From: Planococcus circulans
GTDB lineage: Bacteria > Bacillota > Bacilli > Bacillales_A > Planococcaceae
Direction: 5' to 3'
Length of the DNA stretch: 64,000 nucleotides
Assembly: GCF_020023385.1 (NCBI RefSeq)
Contig: NZ_JAIQCL010000003.1
Span: 246,972 to 310,971, forward strand
Part shown: piece after piece, positions 25,871 to 33,903 of the stretch
Position numbering within the stretch: the stretch's first letter is position 1
Layout of the letters: each line of letters opens with the position of its first letter
The notes under the pieces: generated by a model
The model's input: only the letters and a program-made list of their open reading frames with translations
The model's database searches: none
Told to the model about the DNA's origin: nothing
Program-made: the position numbers and the translations under genes

Positions 25871-26788
25871 ATGGAGGCGAAAACTATTAACATTTCATCG
25901 ATGTATCATCCGTTGGAACGGGTGATTGTCAAACATCCTAACGATGCGTTTATCAGCCAGCAGCATATCGAGAACGAATGGGAGAAACTCAATTATTTGT
26001 CTGCACCTGATTTCGAGAAGGCAAAAAAAGAGTACACCGAATTCATTTCCCTGCTGTCACGTCATGTTCCGAATATAGACTATTTACCGTTATCGGAACA
26101 TGTCAGCATGGATTCCATCTATGCGCATGATCCTGTCAAATTTACAGCTGAAGGAGCCATCATCCTAAAATCAGGGAAAGCGCTGCGCCAGCCGGAAGCA
26201 GAAGTTTATAAACGTTTCCTAACAGAAAAAGGGATTCCAATCATCGGTGAATTGACGGGAAAAGCGACTTCGGACGGCGGTGATCTCGTCTGGCTCGATG
26301 ACCGGGTGCTGGCAGTTGGGAACGGTTACAGAACCAATGCGGAAGCGATTCGCCAAATCAAGGAGATGACGGCGCATATGGTCGATGAGTTTATTGAAGT
26401 GCAGCTGCCGCATGCTGATGGGGAAGAAGAATGCCTCCATCTGATGTCGTTTATCAGCATGGTCGACCAAGACCTCGCCGTCGTTTATTCCCCGCTGATG
26501 CCGGTCGCTTTCAGAAAGCTGCTGCTGGAACGGGGCATTCAGCTCATTGAAGTGCCGAAAGCGGAGTATGACCTGCTCGGCTGCAATGTGCTCGCGGTTG
26601 CGCCGCGCGTCTGCATCATGGTGGAAGGCAATGAGTCGACTAAACAACAGCTGGAGCAGGCAGGTGCAATAGTCTACGAATACAAAGGCGAGGAAATCAG
26701 CGTCAAAGGAACCGGAGGGCCAACGTGCCTGACAAGCCCGGCAGTACGGGTACCAATCTCAGAAAAGAGGGGCTTATCACATGTTTGA
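25871..26788 (+). CDS. amidinotransferase-fold hydrolase, dimethylargininase-like (first copy)
   Basis: 305-residue protein of the guanidino-group-modifying superfamily. It has the Asp of YAHDPVKF near residue 78, TSDGGDLVW near 137, the His of ECLHLMSF near 190 and the Cys of GGPTCLTSP near 287, an apparently complete catalytic set. Family members hydrolyse methylarginine, arginine or agmatine. The ATG at 25871 has no ribosome site and abuts operator 2. GGAGG inside the gene fits an ATT at 25886 (eight-base spacing) or, less well, the ATG at 25901. It overlaps the second copy by eight bases. Confidence 0.85.
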   Translation: MEAKTINISSMYHPLERVIVKHPNDAFISQQHIENEWEKLNYLSAPDFEKAKKEYTEFISLLSRHVPNIDYLPLSEHVSMDSIYAHDPVKFTAEGAIILKSGKALRQPEAEVYKRFLTEKGIPIIGELTGKATSDGGDLVWLDDRVLAVGNGYRTNAEAIRQIKEMTAHMVDEFIEVQLPHADGEEECLHLMSFISMVDQDLAVVYSPLMPVAFRKLLLERGIQLIEVPKAEYDLLGCNVLAVAPRVCIMVEGNESTKQQLEQAGAIVYEYKGEEISVKGTGGPTCLTSPAVRVPISEKRGLSHV

Positions 26789-27542
26789 AAATGTCATCGT
26801 AAAAACACCTGGAAAAAGCTATGTTAACGGATTAACCACTTCGGATCTTGGCGCACCGGACTATGAACGCCTGCTTGAACAGCATTCGGCTTATATCGAA
26901 GCGCTGAAAGCGTGCGGCGTCGAAGTGACACAGTTGCCGGAAAGCGAAGAATATCCCGATTCGACATTCGTCGAAGACGCAGCCGTCGTGACACCAGAAT
27001 TTGCCATCATCACGAATCCGGGCGCTAAAAGCCGCAATGGCGAAAAAGAAGAGATCGAAGTCGTATTGAAGAAGTTCTATTCGAAATTCCATTACATCAA
27101 ATCGCCCGGCACTCTTGACGGAGGAGATGTGCTGCAAGTGGACAAGCATTTCTATGTCGGCATTTCAGAACGCACCAACTATGAAGGGACACAACAATTC
27201 AAACACATTGTCGAAACGGAAGGGTACACGGCCACGATTGTTGAACTGCAGGAGTTTTTTCATCTAAAAACGGGCATTGCCTATCTCGGAAACAATACCA
27301 TCGCGGCAGCCGGGGAGTTTTTAAACCATCCAGATTTCAGCGACTACGAAAAAGTGGAAATTCCCGATGCAGACAAATACTCGGCGAACTGCATCAAAGT
27401 CAACGGCTATGTCATCATTCCTAAAGGCTTTGAAGACACAAAACGCAAACTCGCAGAACGCGGACTGAAAACGATCGAACTTGAAATGTCGGAATTCCAA
27501 AAACATGACGGCGGACTGAGCTGCCTGTCGCTGCGCTTTTAA
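26781..27542 (+). CDS. dimethylarginine dimethylaminohydrolase-like protein (second copy)
   Basis: 253-residue guanidino-modifying enzyme close in length to canonical dimethylargininase. It shows YPDSTFVEDAAVV near residue 57, TLDGGDVLQ near 113, the His of FFHLKTG near 161 and the C-terminal Cys of GGLSCLSLRF. The expected reaction is methylarginine to citrulline plus methylamine. It overlaps the preceding homologue by eight bases, with GAAAAGAGGGG as its ribosome site. Divergence from the first copy suggests different substrates or a hetero-oligomer, not a recent duplication. Confidence 0.9.
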   Translation: MFENVIVKTPGKSYVNGLTTSDLGAPDYERLLEQHSAYIEALKACGVEVTQLPESEEYPDSTFVEDAAVVTPEFAIITNPGAKSRNGEKEEIEVVLKKFYSKFHYIKSPGTLDGGDVLQVDKHFYVGISERTNYEGTQQFKHIVETEGYTATIVELQEFFHLKTGIAYLGNNTIAAAGEFLNHPDFSDYEKVEIPDADKYSANCIKVNGYVIIPKGFEDTKRKLAERGLKTIELEMSEFQKHDGGLSCLSLRF

Positions 27543-27590
27543 AAAGGTATACGGGGTGTTCCGAAATAACAAAGGGGAAGGGGAAGTTTT

Positions 27591-29009
27591 ATGATCAAAA
27601 CACCGGAAGTGCCAGCTGCAAACCAGTTGAATCGTTCCATGAAAAGCCGTCACCTGTTCATGCTTTCGCTTGGAGGCGTAATCGGCACCGGATTATTTTT
27701 GAATGTAGGATATACAATCAACCAATCCGGTGCAGGAGGGGCATTGATCGGTTACCTGATCGGCGGGCTCATTTTATATATGGTCATGGTCTGTCTCGGT
27801 GAACTGGCCGTCCATATGCCGGTCACCGGTTCTTTCCAGACGTATGCATCAAGGTACATCAGCCCATCAGCCGGATTTTCGCTTGGGTGGATGTACTTTG
27901 TAGGATCTGCTGCCACCGCGGGAGTTGAATTCACCGCAGCTGGCATTCTGATGAAATACTGGTTCCCGGAAACCCCGGTATGGATTTGGTGCGCCATATT
28001 CGTGGTGTTGCTGTTTTCGATAAACGCTTTGACGACGCGAGGCTTTGCGGAAGCCGAGTTCTGGTTTGCAGGCATTAAAGTGGTCGCACTCCTGCTGTTC
28101 ATCATTATTGGGGCTGCTGCTATTTTCGGTGTGATACCGCTTGTGGACCGCCCAGCGCCATTCATGGAGAATCTCGCTCCTCAAGGCCTGTTCCCGGCGG
28201 GCATTGCCATTATTTTTATCACGATGATGAACGTCATTTTCTCTTATCAGGGCTCTGAGTTGGTGGGGATTGCCGCCGGGGAGACGGAAAATCCAGAAAA
28301 GAACATCCCGAAAGCCATCCGCAATATTTTGGTCCGCATCATCGTGTTTTATATCGCATCGATCATTATTCTTTCGGCGATATTCCCTGCTTCTGAACTT
28401 GGGCTGATGGGGAGTCCATTCGTTACACTGATGGAAATGGCGGGAATTCCGTACGCGGGCGGCATCATGAACTTTGTCATTCTGACCGCCATCCTGTCAG
28501 TGGGCAACTCCTGCCTTTATGCCTCAACCCGGCTGCTGTGGGCGATGGCGAACGAAGGCATGGCACCGCGGATTTTCAGCGCGCTGACAAAACGCAAAGT
28601 GCCACTTGCGGCATTGATTTTTACCATGATGTTTTCGCTGCTGTCGCTATTGACCAGTGTTATGGAAGCGGATACGGTCTTTATCCTGCTGATGTCGATT
28701 GCGGGGATTTCCGTGACAATTTCATGGATGGGTATTGCAGCTTCTCAATTGATGTTCCGCCGCCACTACGTAAAAGCGGGTGGGGATACAGCGGATCTAA
28801 AGTTCAAAGTGCCTTTTTATCCATTCGTGCCGATTTTCTGCATCGCTTTCTGCTTGCTGATTCTTGGCTTTCTGGCTTTTGATCCAACGCAGCGCATCGG
28901 ACTGTTATATGGCGTCGGTTTCTTCGTCGCCTGCATGGTGTTCTATAAAGTGAAACTGGAAAAGAAAAAAACTGTTCCAGCCGAAGTGGGAGTAGAACCT
29001 GTCAAATAA
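27591..29009 (+). CDS. APC-family amino acid permease
   Basis: 472-residue amino acid permease with 12 predicted spans. The first span holds the substrate loop GGVIGTGLFLNVG near residue 25, and FSYQGSELVGIAAGETENPEKN near residue 208 is the conserved consensus of this family. Positive-inside loops and a Lys-rich C-terminus are normal. GGGGAAGGGGAAG precedes the ATG. Between dimethylargininase-like and RocB-like genes, it is a likely carrier for arginine, a methylated arginine or a related amino acid. Confidence 0.93.
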   Translation: MIKTPEVPAANQLNRSMKSRHLFMLSLGGVIGTGLFLNVGYTINQSGAGGALIGYLIGGLILYMVMVCLGELAVHMPVTGSFQTYASRYISPSAGFSLGWMYFVGSAATAGVEFTAAGILMKYWFPETPVWIWCAIFVVLLFSINALTTRGFAEAEFWFAGIKVVALLLFIIIGAAAIFGVIPLVDRPAPFMENLAPQGLFPAGIAIIFITMMNVIFSYQGSELVGIAAGETENPEKNIPKAIRNILVRIIVFYIASIIILSAIFPASELGLMGSPFVTLMEMAGIPYAGGIMNFVILTAILSVGNSCLYASTRLLWAMANEGMAPRIFSALTKRKVPLAALIFTMMFSLLSLLTSVMEADTVFILLMSIAGISVTISWMGIAASQLMFRRHYVKAGGDTADLKFKVPFYPFVPIFCIAFCLLILGFLAFDPTQRIGLLYGVGFFVACMVFYKVKLEKKKTVPAEVGVEPVK

Positions 29010-29022
29010 GGAGGAGTATGGA

Positions 29023-30642
29023 GTGGGGAAATTGTTGTGGGGAACGCCGGCAGATCTCCGGGCGCTTTTATGTGAATTGGTCAGCTGGGAAAGCAGGACG
29101 CTGACGGAAGGGGAAAAGGAATTTCCTTTTAAAGTACGGGAGAAACTGCAAAATCTCGATTATTTCCAGCAGCGTCCCGACTTTCTGCAGCTTCATGAAG
29201 CGGATCCGGGGCGGAACCTGCTGATGGCGCTTTACGAACATCCGAAAGCGGTGGACACCATTGTCCTGATCAGCCATTTCGATACTGTGCAGACGGAGGA
29301 ATACGGTGATCTGGAGGTGCTCGCGTGCAACCCTGAAAAACTGACAAAGAAGCTTTTCGAACGAAAGAAGGAACTTCCTGACGAAGCACGCTTTGACCTC
29401 GAATCAGGTAAGTACCTGTTCGGCCGCGGGACGATGGATATGAAAATGGGGCTGGCCCTTCATATGGCGCTTATTGAAAAAGCGGGCATTGAACAATGGC
29501 CGCTCAATCTTGTGCTGTTGACGGTGCCCGACGAAGAAGTCAATTCGGCTGGCATGCGGATAGCGGTTGAAGAGCTGGTGAAATTGCGCGAACAGCGCGG
29601 CCTGTCCTATAAAATGTTCTTCAACAGTGAACCGGCATTTTCCCAGCAGCCGGGTGACGAAAAGCATTACATCTATTCCGGAACGCTTGGGAAAATCATG
29701 CCTGCCGCCGTTTTCTACGGAAAGGAGACACATGTCGGCGAACCGTTGAAAGGGATGACGGCCAATTATATGGCATCTTTTTTGGCGCAGGCGATGGAGT
29801 GGAACTCCCTCTACCACGAAAGCGACTTCGGGGAAAGCACGCCACTGCCAGTGTCGCTTCAGCAAAAGGACCTAAAGATGCAATATTCGACCCAGACCCC
29901 TTACCGGGCAACCGCTTTGTATAATGTTTTCCTCATGAAGCGGAATGCGGCAGAAGTCATGGAACTGTTCGAGCAAACAGCAAGACAGGCAGCTGCCGTA
30001 TGCAACACGGCATACGCAGAACTTTGCAGACGTGAAGGAATTGAAGGAATTGGTGAAGTAAGGGTCTTGCGCTATGAGCAATTGCTTGCTTATGCAGAAA
30101 TCAAGCGCGGTACGGATTTTGTTGCGCATCTGAAAGCGGAAATCCTGAGCCATCCGGAATGGGATGAACGCGAAAAGTCGCTGCGCATCGCTGATAAGCT
30201 GATGATCCAGTGCCACGAACTGGCGCCGGCAATCGTCCTCCTGTTCGCACCGCCTTATTACCCGGCAGTCAATTCATCTGAAGATCCGCTCATTGTGGGA
30301 TGCGTCGCCACAGTCAAAGAAGCGGCAGCCGAATTGGGAGTTGAAGTTGACCAGATCCATTATTTCAATGGCCTCTGCGATTTAAGTTATGTGAATTACA
30401 GCGACAACGGAAACGGCTGGAGCTCCTATGAACGCAATACGCCGGTCTGGGGAGAAACATACAGCATCCCATTTGCCGGCATGCTGGAGTTGCAAGCTCC
30501 TGTATTGAATGTCGGGCCGTTCGGAAAAGACGCCCATCAGTATACGGAGCGGCTTCATATCGACAGTGCCTTCGTCCAGACACCTCATATACTCGAAAGT
30601 TTGATGAAGAGTCTATGCAAGCAGGCACTTGAAACCGTTTAA
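29023..30642 (+). CDS. M20-family peptidase, RocB-like
   Basis: 539-residue zinc hydrolase of the M20/M25/M40 family. The sequence resembles B. subtilis RocB (arginine utilisation): ISHFDTVQTEEYGDLE near residue 85, FGRGTMDMKMGLALHMALIE near 128 with the metal-bridging Asp, and PDEEVNSAG near 167 with the catalytic Glu. Length is slightly below RocB. The start is GTG at 29023, nine bases after GGAGG; an ATG at 29018 is out of frame. It is last in the IclR-controlled operon and probably cleaves an amide or dipeptide precursor in arginine-family catabolism. Confidence 0.85.
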   Translation: MGKLLWGTPADLRALLCELVSWESRTLTEGEKEFPFKVREKLQNLDYFQQRPDFLQLHEADPGRNLLMALYEHPKAVDTIVLISHFDTVQTEEYGDLEVLACNPEKLTKKLFERKKELPDEARFDLESGKYLFGRGTMDMKMGLALHMALIEKAGIEQWPLNLVLLTVPDEEVNSAGMRIAVEELVKLREQRGLSYKMFFNSEPAFSQQPGDEKHYIYSGTLGKIMPAAVFYGKETHVGEPLKGMTANYMASFLAQAMEWNSLYHESDFGESTPLPVSLQQKDLKMQYSTQTPYRATALYNVFLMKRNAAEVMELFEQTARQAAAVCNTAYAELCRREGIEGIGEVRVLRYEQLLAYAEIKRGTDFVAHLKAEILSHPEWDEREKSLRIADKLMIQCHELAPAIVLLFAPPYYPAVNSSEDPLIVGCVATVKEAAAELGVEVDQIHYFNGLCDLSYVNYSDNGNGWSSYERNTPVWGETYSIPFAGMLELQAPVLNVGPFGKDAHQYTERLHIDSAFVQTPHILESLMKSLCKQALETV

Positions 30643-30669
30643 AAAAAGAAATAGCCCTGAGAAAAAGTG

Positions 30670-30719
30670 AAAAGCGCAGCTGGAACGGTTTATACCGTCG
30701 TTTCAGCTGCGCTTTTTTA
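30670..30719. terminator. bidirectional terminator
   Basis: A long stem (AAAAGCGCAGCTG and CAGCTGCGCTTTT) with inner ACGG/CCGT pairing and T-run, between convergent genes. Confidence 0.9.
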
Positions 30720-30732
30720 TGATATGACTTAA

Positions 30733-31683
30733 TTATTCCCAAACAACCGTCTTTTGTTCTTTCTCATTCACCGACAGCTGAAAAACATCCGGGCGCGAGT
30801 AATGGCCGGCTACGTCAAAGTCGAACTGGCTTTCAGCGATCTGGTCCAGGTCGAGTTCGGCATACAGGATCGTTTCCTCGCCGTAGACCGGCTCTACGAT
30901 CAATTCTCCTAATGGACCGGCGATGCAGCTGCCGCCGCGTGACATTTCCTCCGGCAACTCCTTGAATTCATCCCGCGATGAGATCTCTTCAGGGTACATG
31001 GATTTCGTTGAATACTGGTTGCAGGACAGGACGAAACAGCGGCCTTCCGCAGCGACGTGGCGAACGGTCGCTGTCCACGTATCACGCGCATCGGCAGTTG
31101 GCATGACGTAGATCTGGATGCCTTTTTCGTACATCGCTGCACGCGCCAACGGCATATAATTCTCCCAACAGATCAAGGCGCCGAGGCGACCGTAAGGCGT
31201 ATCGAATACCGGCAAGGTGCTGCCGTCTCCCTGTCCCCAAATCAGCCGTTCAGAGCCGGTCGGTTTCAGTTTGCGGTGTTTGCCGAGCAGTTCGCCGTCC
31301 GGACCGAAAAACAAGGCCGTGCAATACAACGTGCCTTGGCTGCCGGAACTGTCTTTTTCGATGACGCCGATGACAATATAAGCACCCGCCTGCTTCGCGG
31401 CCTTGCCGATCACTTCCGTTTCAGGGCCTGGTGCTGTGATGGAATTATCCCAATAGCGCCGGAAATCTTTGCGGCCTTCCGGAGAGCGGCTGCCCACCAC
31501 TGCACCAAACGACATGCCGCGCGGATAGGCAGGAATGAAGGCTTCCGGAAAGACGATGATCTTCGCCCCTTGAGCGCCTGCTTCTTCGATCAGTCGAACT
31601 GTTTTCAACACACCTTTTTCCTTGTCCATGATTTCCGAGCCGGCTTGGACGACGGCTACTTTAAATTTAGTGGATTTTTTCAT
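30733..31683 (-). CDS. nitrilase (carbon-nitrogen hydrolase)
   Basis: 316-residue nitrilase-superfamily enzyme of branch 1, true nitrilases that hydrolyse an organic nitrile to acid plus ammonia. The catalytic triad is visible: Glu47 in FPEAFIPAYPRG, Lys138 in HRKLKPTGSERL, Cys172 in ICWENYMPLARAAMY. The start at 31683 is better placed after AAAGGATGAG than the ATG three codons earlier. It is a single gene, convergent with the RocB-like operon. The natural nitrile is unknown; plant-derived nitriles are plausible for a sugar-acid user. Confidence 0.92.
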   Translation of the reverse strand: MKKSTKFKVAVVQAGSEIMDKEKGVLKTVRLIEEAGAQGAKIIVFPEAFIPAYPRGMSFGAVVGSRSPEGRKDFRRYWDNSITAPGPETEVIGKAAKQAGAYIVIGVIEKDSSGSQGTLYCTALFFGPDGELLGKHRKLKPTGSERLIWGQGDGSTLPVFDTPYGRLGALICWENYMPLARAAMYEKGIQIYVMPTADARDTWTATVRHVAAEGRCFVLSCNQYSTKSMYPEEISSRDEFKELPEEMSRGGSCIAGPLGELIVEPVYGEETILYAELDLDQIAESQFDFDVAGHYSRPDVFQLSVNEKEQKTVVWE

Positions 31684-31784
31684 CGATCTCATCCTTTCAT
31701 GTCAAATTCAAGTTTATCATTGTTATAATATTCTTGAAATAGAACAGAGAAACTGGATTTTATACTCATATAGGAGGTCTCGGA

Positions 31785-32771
31785 ATGAAACCAAAAGTTT
31801 ATATTGCACGAAAGATCTCAAAAGAAGTGGAAGAATATATCGGTGAGCACTGTGACTACAGGAAGTGGCAAGGGGAAGGGGCCATTCCGCTGGATGTTTT
31901 AATAGAAGAAATAAAGGATGTCGACGGGGTGCTTGTGCAGCATGCGCCCATCACACATGAATTGCTGGAGCAGGCACCCAATCTGAAAATCATCAGCAAT
32001 TCGGCGGTCGGCTATGATTCCTTTGACTTGGAAGCCATGAAACAGCATAAGGTGCTCGGCACGCATACACCTTTTGTGCTGGATGAAACGGTGGCGGATT
32101 TGGCCTTCAGCTTGATGCTTGCGACAGCGAGGCGAGTGCCCGAGCTGAACAACTTCGTCAAACAAGGGAAATGGGATAAACAAACGGATTCTCGGCACCT
32201 GTTCGGCATCGATGTGCATCACACGACGATGGGCATCATCGGCATGGGCCGCATCGGCGAGAAGATTGTCAGAAGAGCGAGGTTCGGTTTTGAAATGGAA
32301 GTCCTCTACAACAGCAGGACGCCAAAACCCGCTCTCGAAGAAAAATACGGCATCGTCTACAGCGAACTGGACGCCTTACTGGAAAAATCCGATTTCGTCG
32401 TCCTGATCGTGCCTTTGACGCCGGAGACCCATCACCTGATGGGGCAGCAGCAATTTGAAAAGATGAAGAACAGCGCGATTCTGATCAATTGTGCCAGAGG
32501 GGCAGTGGTGGATGAGAAAGCTTTGATCGACGCTCTGGAGAAAGGGGAGATTCGCGGAGCGGGACTGGATGTCTTTGAAAAGGAACCTGTGAGCCCCGAC
32601 AATCCACTGCTCGGGCTGGATCAGGTCGTCGCCCTCCCGCATATCGGCTCAGCCACCGAACAAACGCGCGCAGCGATGCTTATGAAAGCGGCGGAGAACC
32701 TGGTCGAGGGTGTGACTGGTAAGGTTCCTCAGAATGTAGTCAAAGAATTGCAGGGACTGCTGGAGAATTAA
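31785..32771 (+). CDS. D-2-hydroxyacid dehydrogenase (glyoxylate/hydroxypyruvate reductase type)
   Basis: 328-residue NAD(P)-dependent 2-hydroxyacid dehydrogenase. GIIGMGRIGEKIVRRA lies near residue 150, NCARGAVVDEKAL near 233 and the catalytic His in LPHIGSAT near 285. A hydrophobic start (MKPKVYIARKI) and the absence of an ACT domain fit glyoxylate or hydroxypyruvate reductase. GGAGGTC precedes the ATG. It is the second such enzyme in the window (other at 22802) but the two are clearly diverged. Confidence 0.9.
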   Translation: MKPKVYIARKISKEVEEYIGEHCDYRKWQGEGAIPLDVLIEEIKDVDGVLVQHAPITHELLEQAPNLKIISNSAVGYDSFDLEAMKQHKVLGTHTPFVLDETVADLAFSLMLATARRVPELNNFVKQGKWDKQTDSRHLFGIDVHHTTMGIIGMGRIGEKIVRRARFGFEMEVLYNSRTPKPALEEKYGIVYSELDALLEKSDFVVLIVPLTPETHHLMGQQQFEKMKNSAILINCARGAVVDEKALIDALEKGEIRGAGLDVFEKEPVSPDNPLLGLDQVVALPHIGSATEQTRAAMLMKAAENLVEGVTGKVPQNVVKELQGLLEN

Positions 32772-32802
32772 ACATATTAATACTTTCATAGATTTTCCAT
32801 AC

Positions 32803-32842
32803 AAAAAGGCCAAAGAACTGATCTGAGCTTCTTTGGCCTTTT
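32803..32842. terminator. bidirectional terminator
   Basis: AAAAGGCCAAAGAA pairs with TTCTTTGGCCTTTT across an 11-base loop, between convergent genes. Confidence 0.92.
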
Positions 32843-32861
32843 CATATGCAGTGCAGAAAAC

Positions 32862-33239
32862 TTATGCTTCCTTTGCTTCTTTTTTAGAAGCGCGTAAATA
32901 TTCGAGCCAGAAAATCCACAAAGTCACAGCAACGCCGATCCACAGGGTGGAACTCGTGAGGGAGATACTGTTGCGGGGTTCTCCGCCAAGCACCGTCAAT
33001 ACGGCAAGTACAATCAGTGGCACCACGATCATGAGGAGCGGAAAGACGATCATATAACGTTTCTTTTCCCGTTGCTGTTTAAGCGTCAGTGCACTAAGTA
33101 CAACCATAAGCGCAATAACCGCGAACAAGATCCATGGCGGAATGCCAAGCGCATCAAGTGTTCCCGGGAAATAATCATTGACCAGGAGTGTACATAGATT
33201 AACCAATAAGATGGCAATAATCAGCCAGTATGTCTTCAA
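32862..33239 (-). CDS. small membrane protein, four spans
   Basis: 125-residue protein with four hydrophobic segments (about residues 5-24, 32-52, 64-84, 92-113) and a basic KQQREKKR loop between spans two and three. The C-terminus is charged. I do not recognise the family. It is a single minus-strand gene between two terminators. The predicted ribosome site (AAAGGATT) is weak. Function unknown. Confidence 0.7.
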   Translation of the reverse strand: MKTYWLIIAILLVNLCTLLVNDYFPGTLDALGIPPWILFAVIALMVVLSALTLKQQREKKRYMIVFPLLMIVVPLIVLAVLTVLGGEPRNSISLTSSTLWIGVAVTLWIFWLEYLRASKKEAKEA

Positions 33240-33465
33240 ACTAAAAATCCTTTCGGTGATGGCATACTAGTCTGCCTTTTTCCAAGTGTAACAAAAAGTA
33301 TTGGATATTACAGGTAATAGGTTTTGTTGTGTGAAGTATTATTGTCTCATTTCAATTTAAACAAGGAAGAAGAATTTTTCTTTAAAAGAAAATGTTAGAA
33401 TAAAGGGAATTGAACATTTTCTAATGATAAGCAACTTTAAATTTCGAAAAGTAGGTGAAGAAGTT

Positions 33466-33870
33466 ATGAAGAAAAATATACATGTAGTGGGGGCAGTAAT
33501 TACAAACGGCAATAAAATATTATGTGCGCAGCGCGGTATGGAAAAAAGTTTGCCTGGCTTATGGGAATTTCCAGGTGGAAAGATTGAAGAACCTGAAACG
33601 CCTCAAGCAGCGTTACAAAGAGAAATTCAAGAAGAAATGCGTTGCCAGGTAGCGATTGGTGAGCAAGTAGAACATACGGTGCACGAATACGATTTCGGAG
33701 TTGTTCATTTGACCACGTTTTATTGCCAACTAGTTGAAGGAACTCCGGTGTTAACGGAGCATATTGCGATTCAGTGGTTAGAAGCATATGAGCTAGAGCA
33801 GCTCGAATGGGCTCCGGCAGATATACCGGCCATCCGAAAATTAAAGCGGACGTACCAAGCCCAAAAATAA
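33466..33870 (+). CDS. NUDIX hydrolase, MutT-like
   Basis: 134-residue NUDIX protein similar in size to 8-oxo-dGTP diphosphatase MutT. The Nudix box spans residues about 36-58: GGKIEEPE, then REIQEEM. The usual Gly after REUXEE is replaced by Arg, a mild departure. The ATG at 33466 follows AGGTGAAG; a frame from 33424 lacks a site. The gene ends 33 bases before the helicase start with no terminator, so the two are co-transcribed. It may clean a nucleotide pool or hydrolyse a nucleotide signal tied to the helicase. Confidence 0.9.
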   Translation: MKKNIHVVGAVITNGNKILCAQRGMEKSLPGLWEFPGGKIEEPETPQAALQREIQEEMRCQVAIGEQVEHTVHEYDFGVVHLTTFYCQLVEGTPVLTEHIAIQWLEAYELEQLEWAPADIPAIRKLKRTYQAQK

Positions 33871-33903
33871 GAGAGACAGTTGAGAGAAAAGCGGGGGACG
33901 GAA

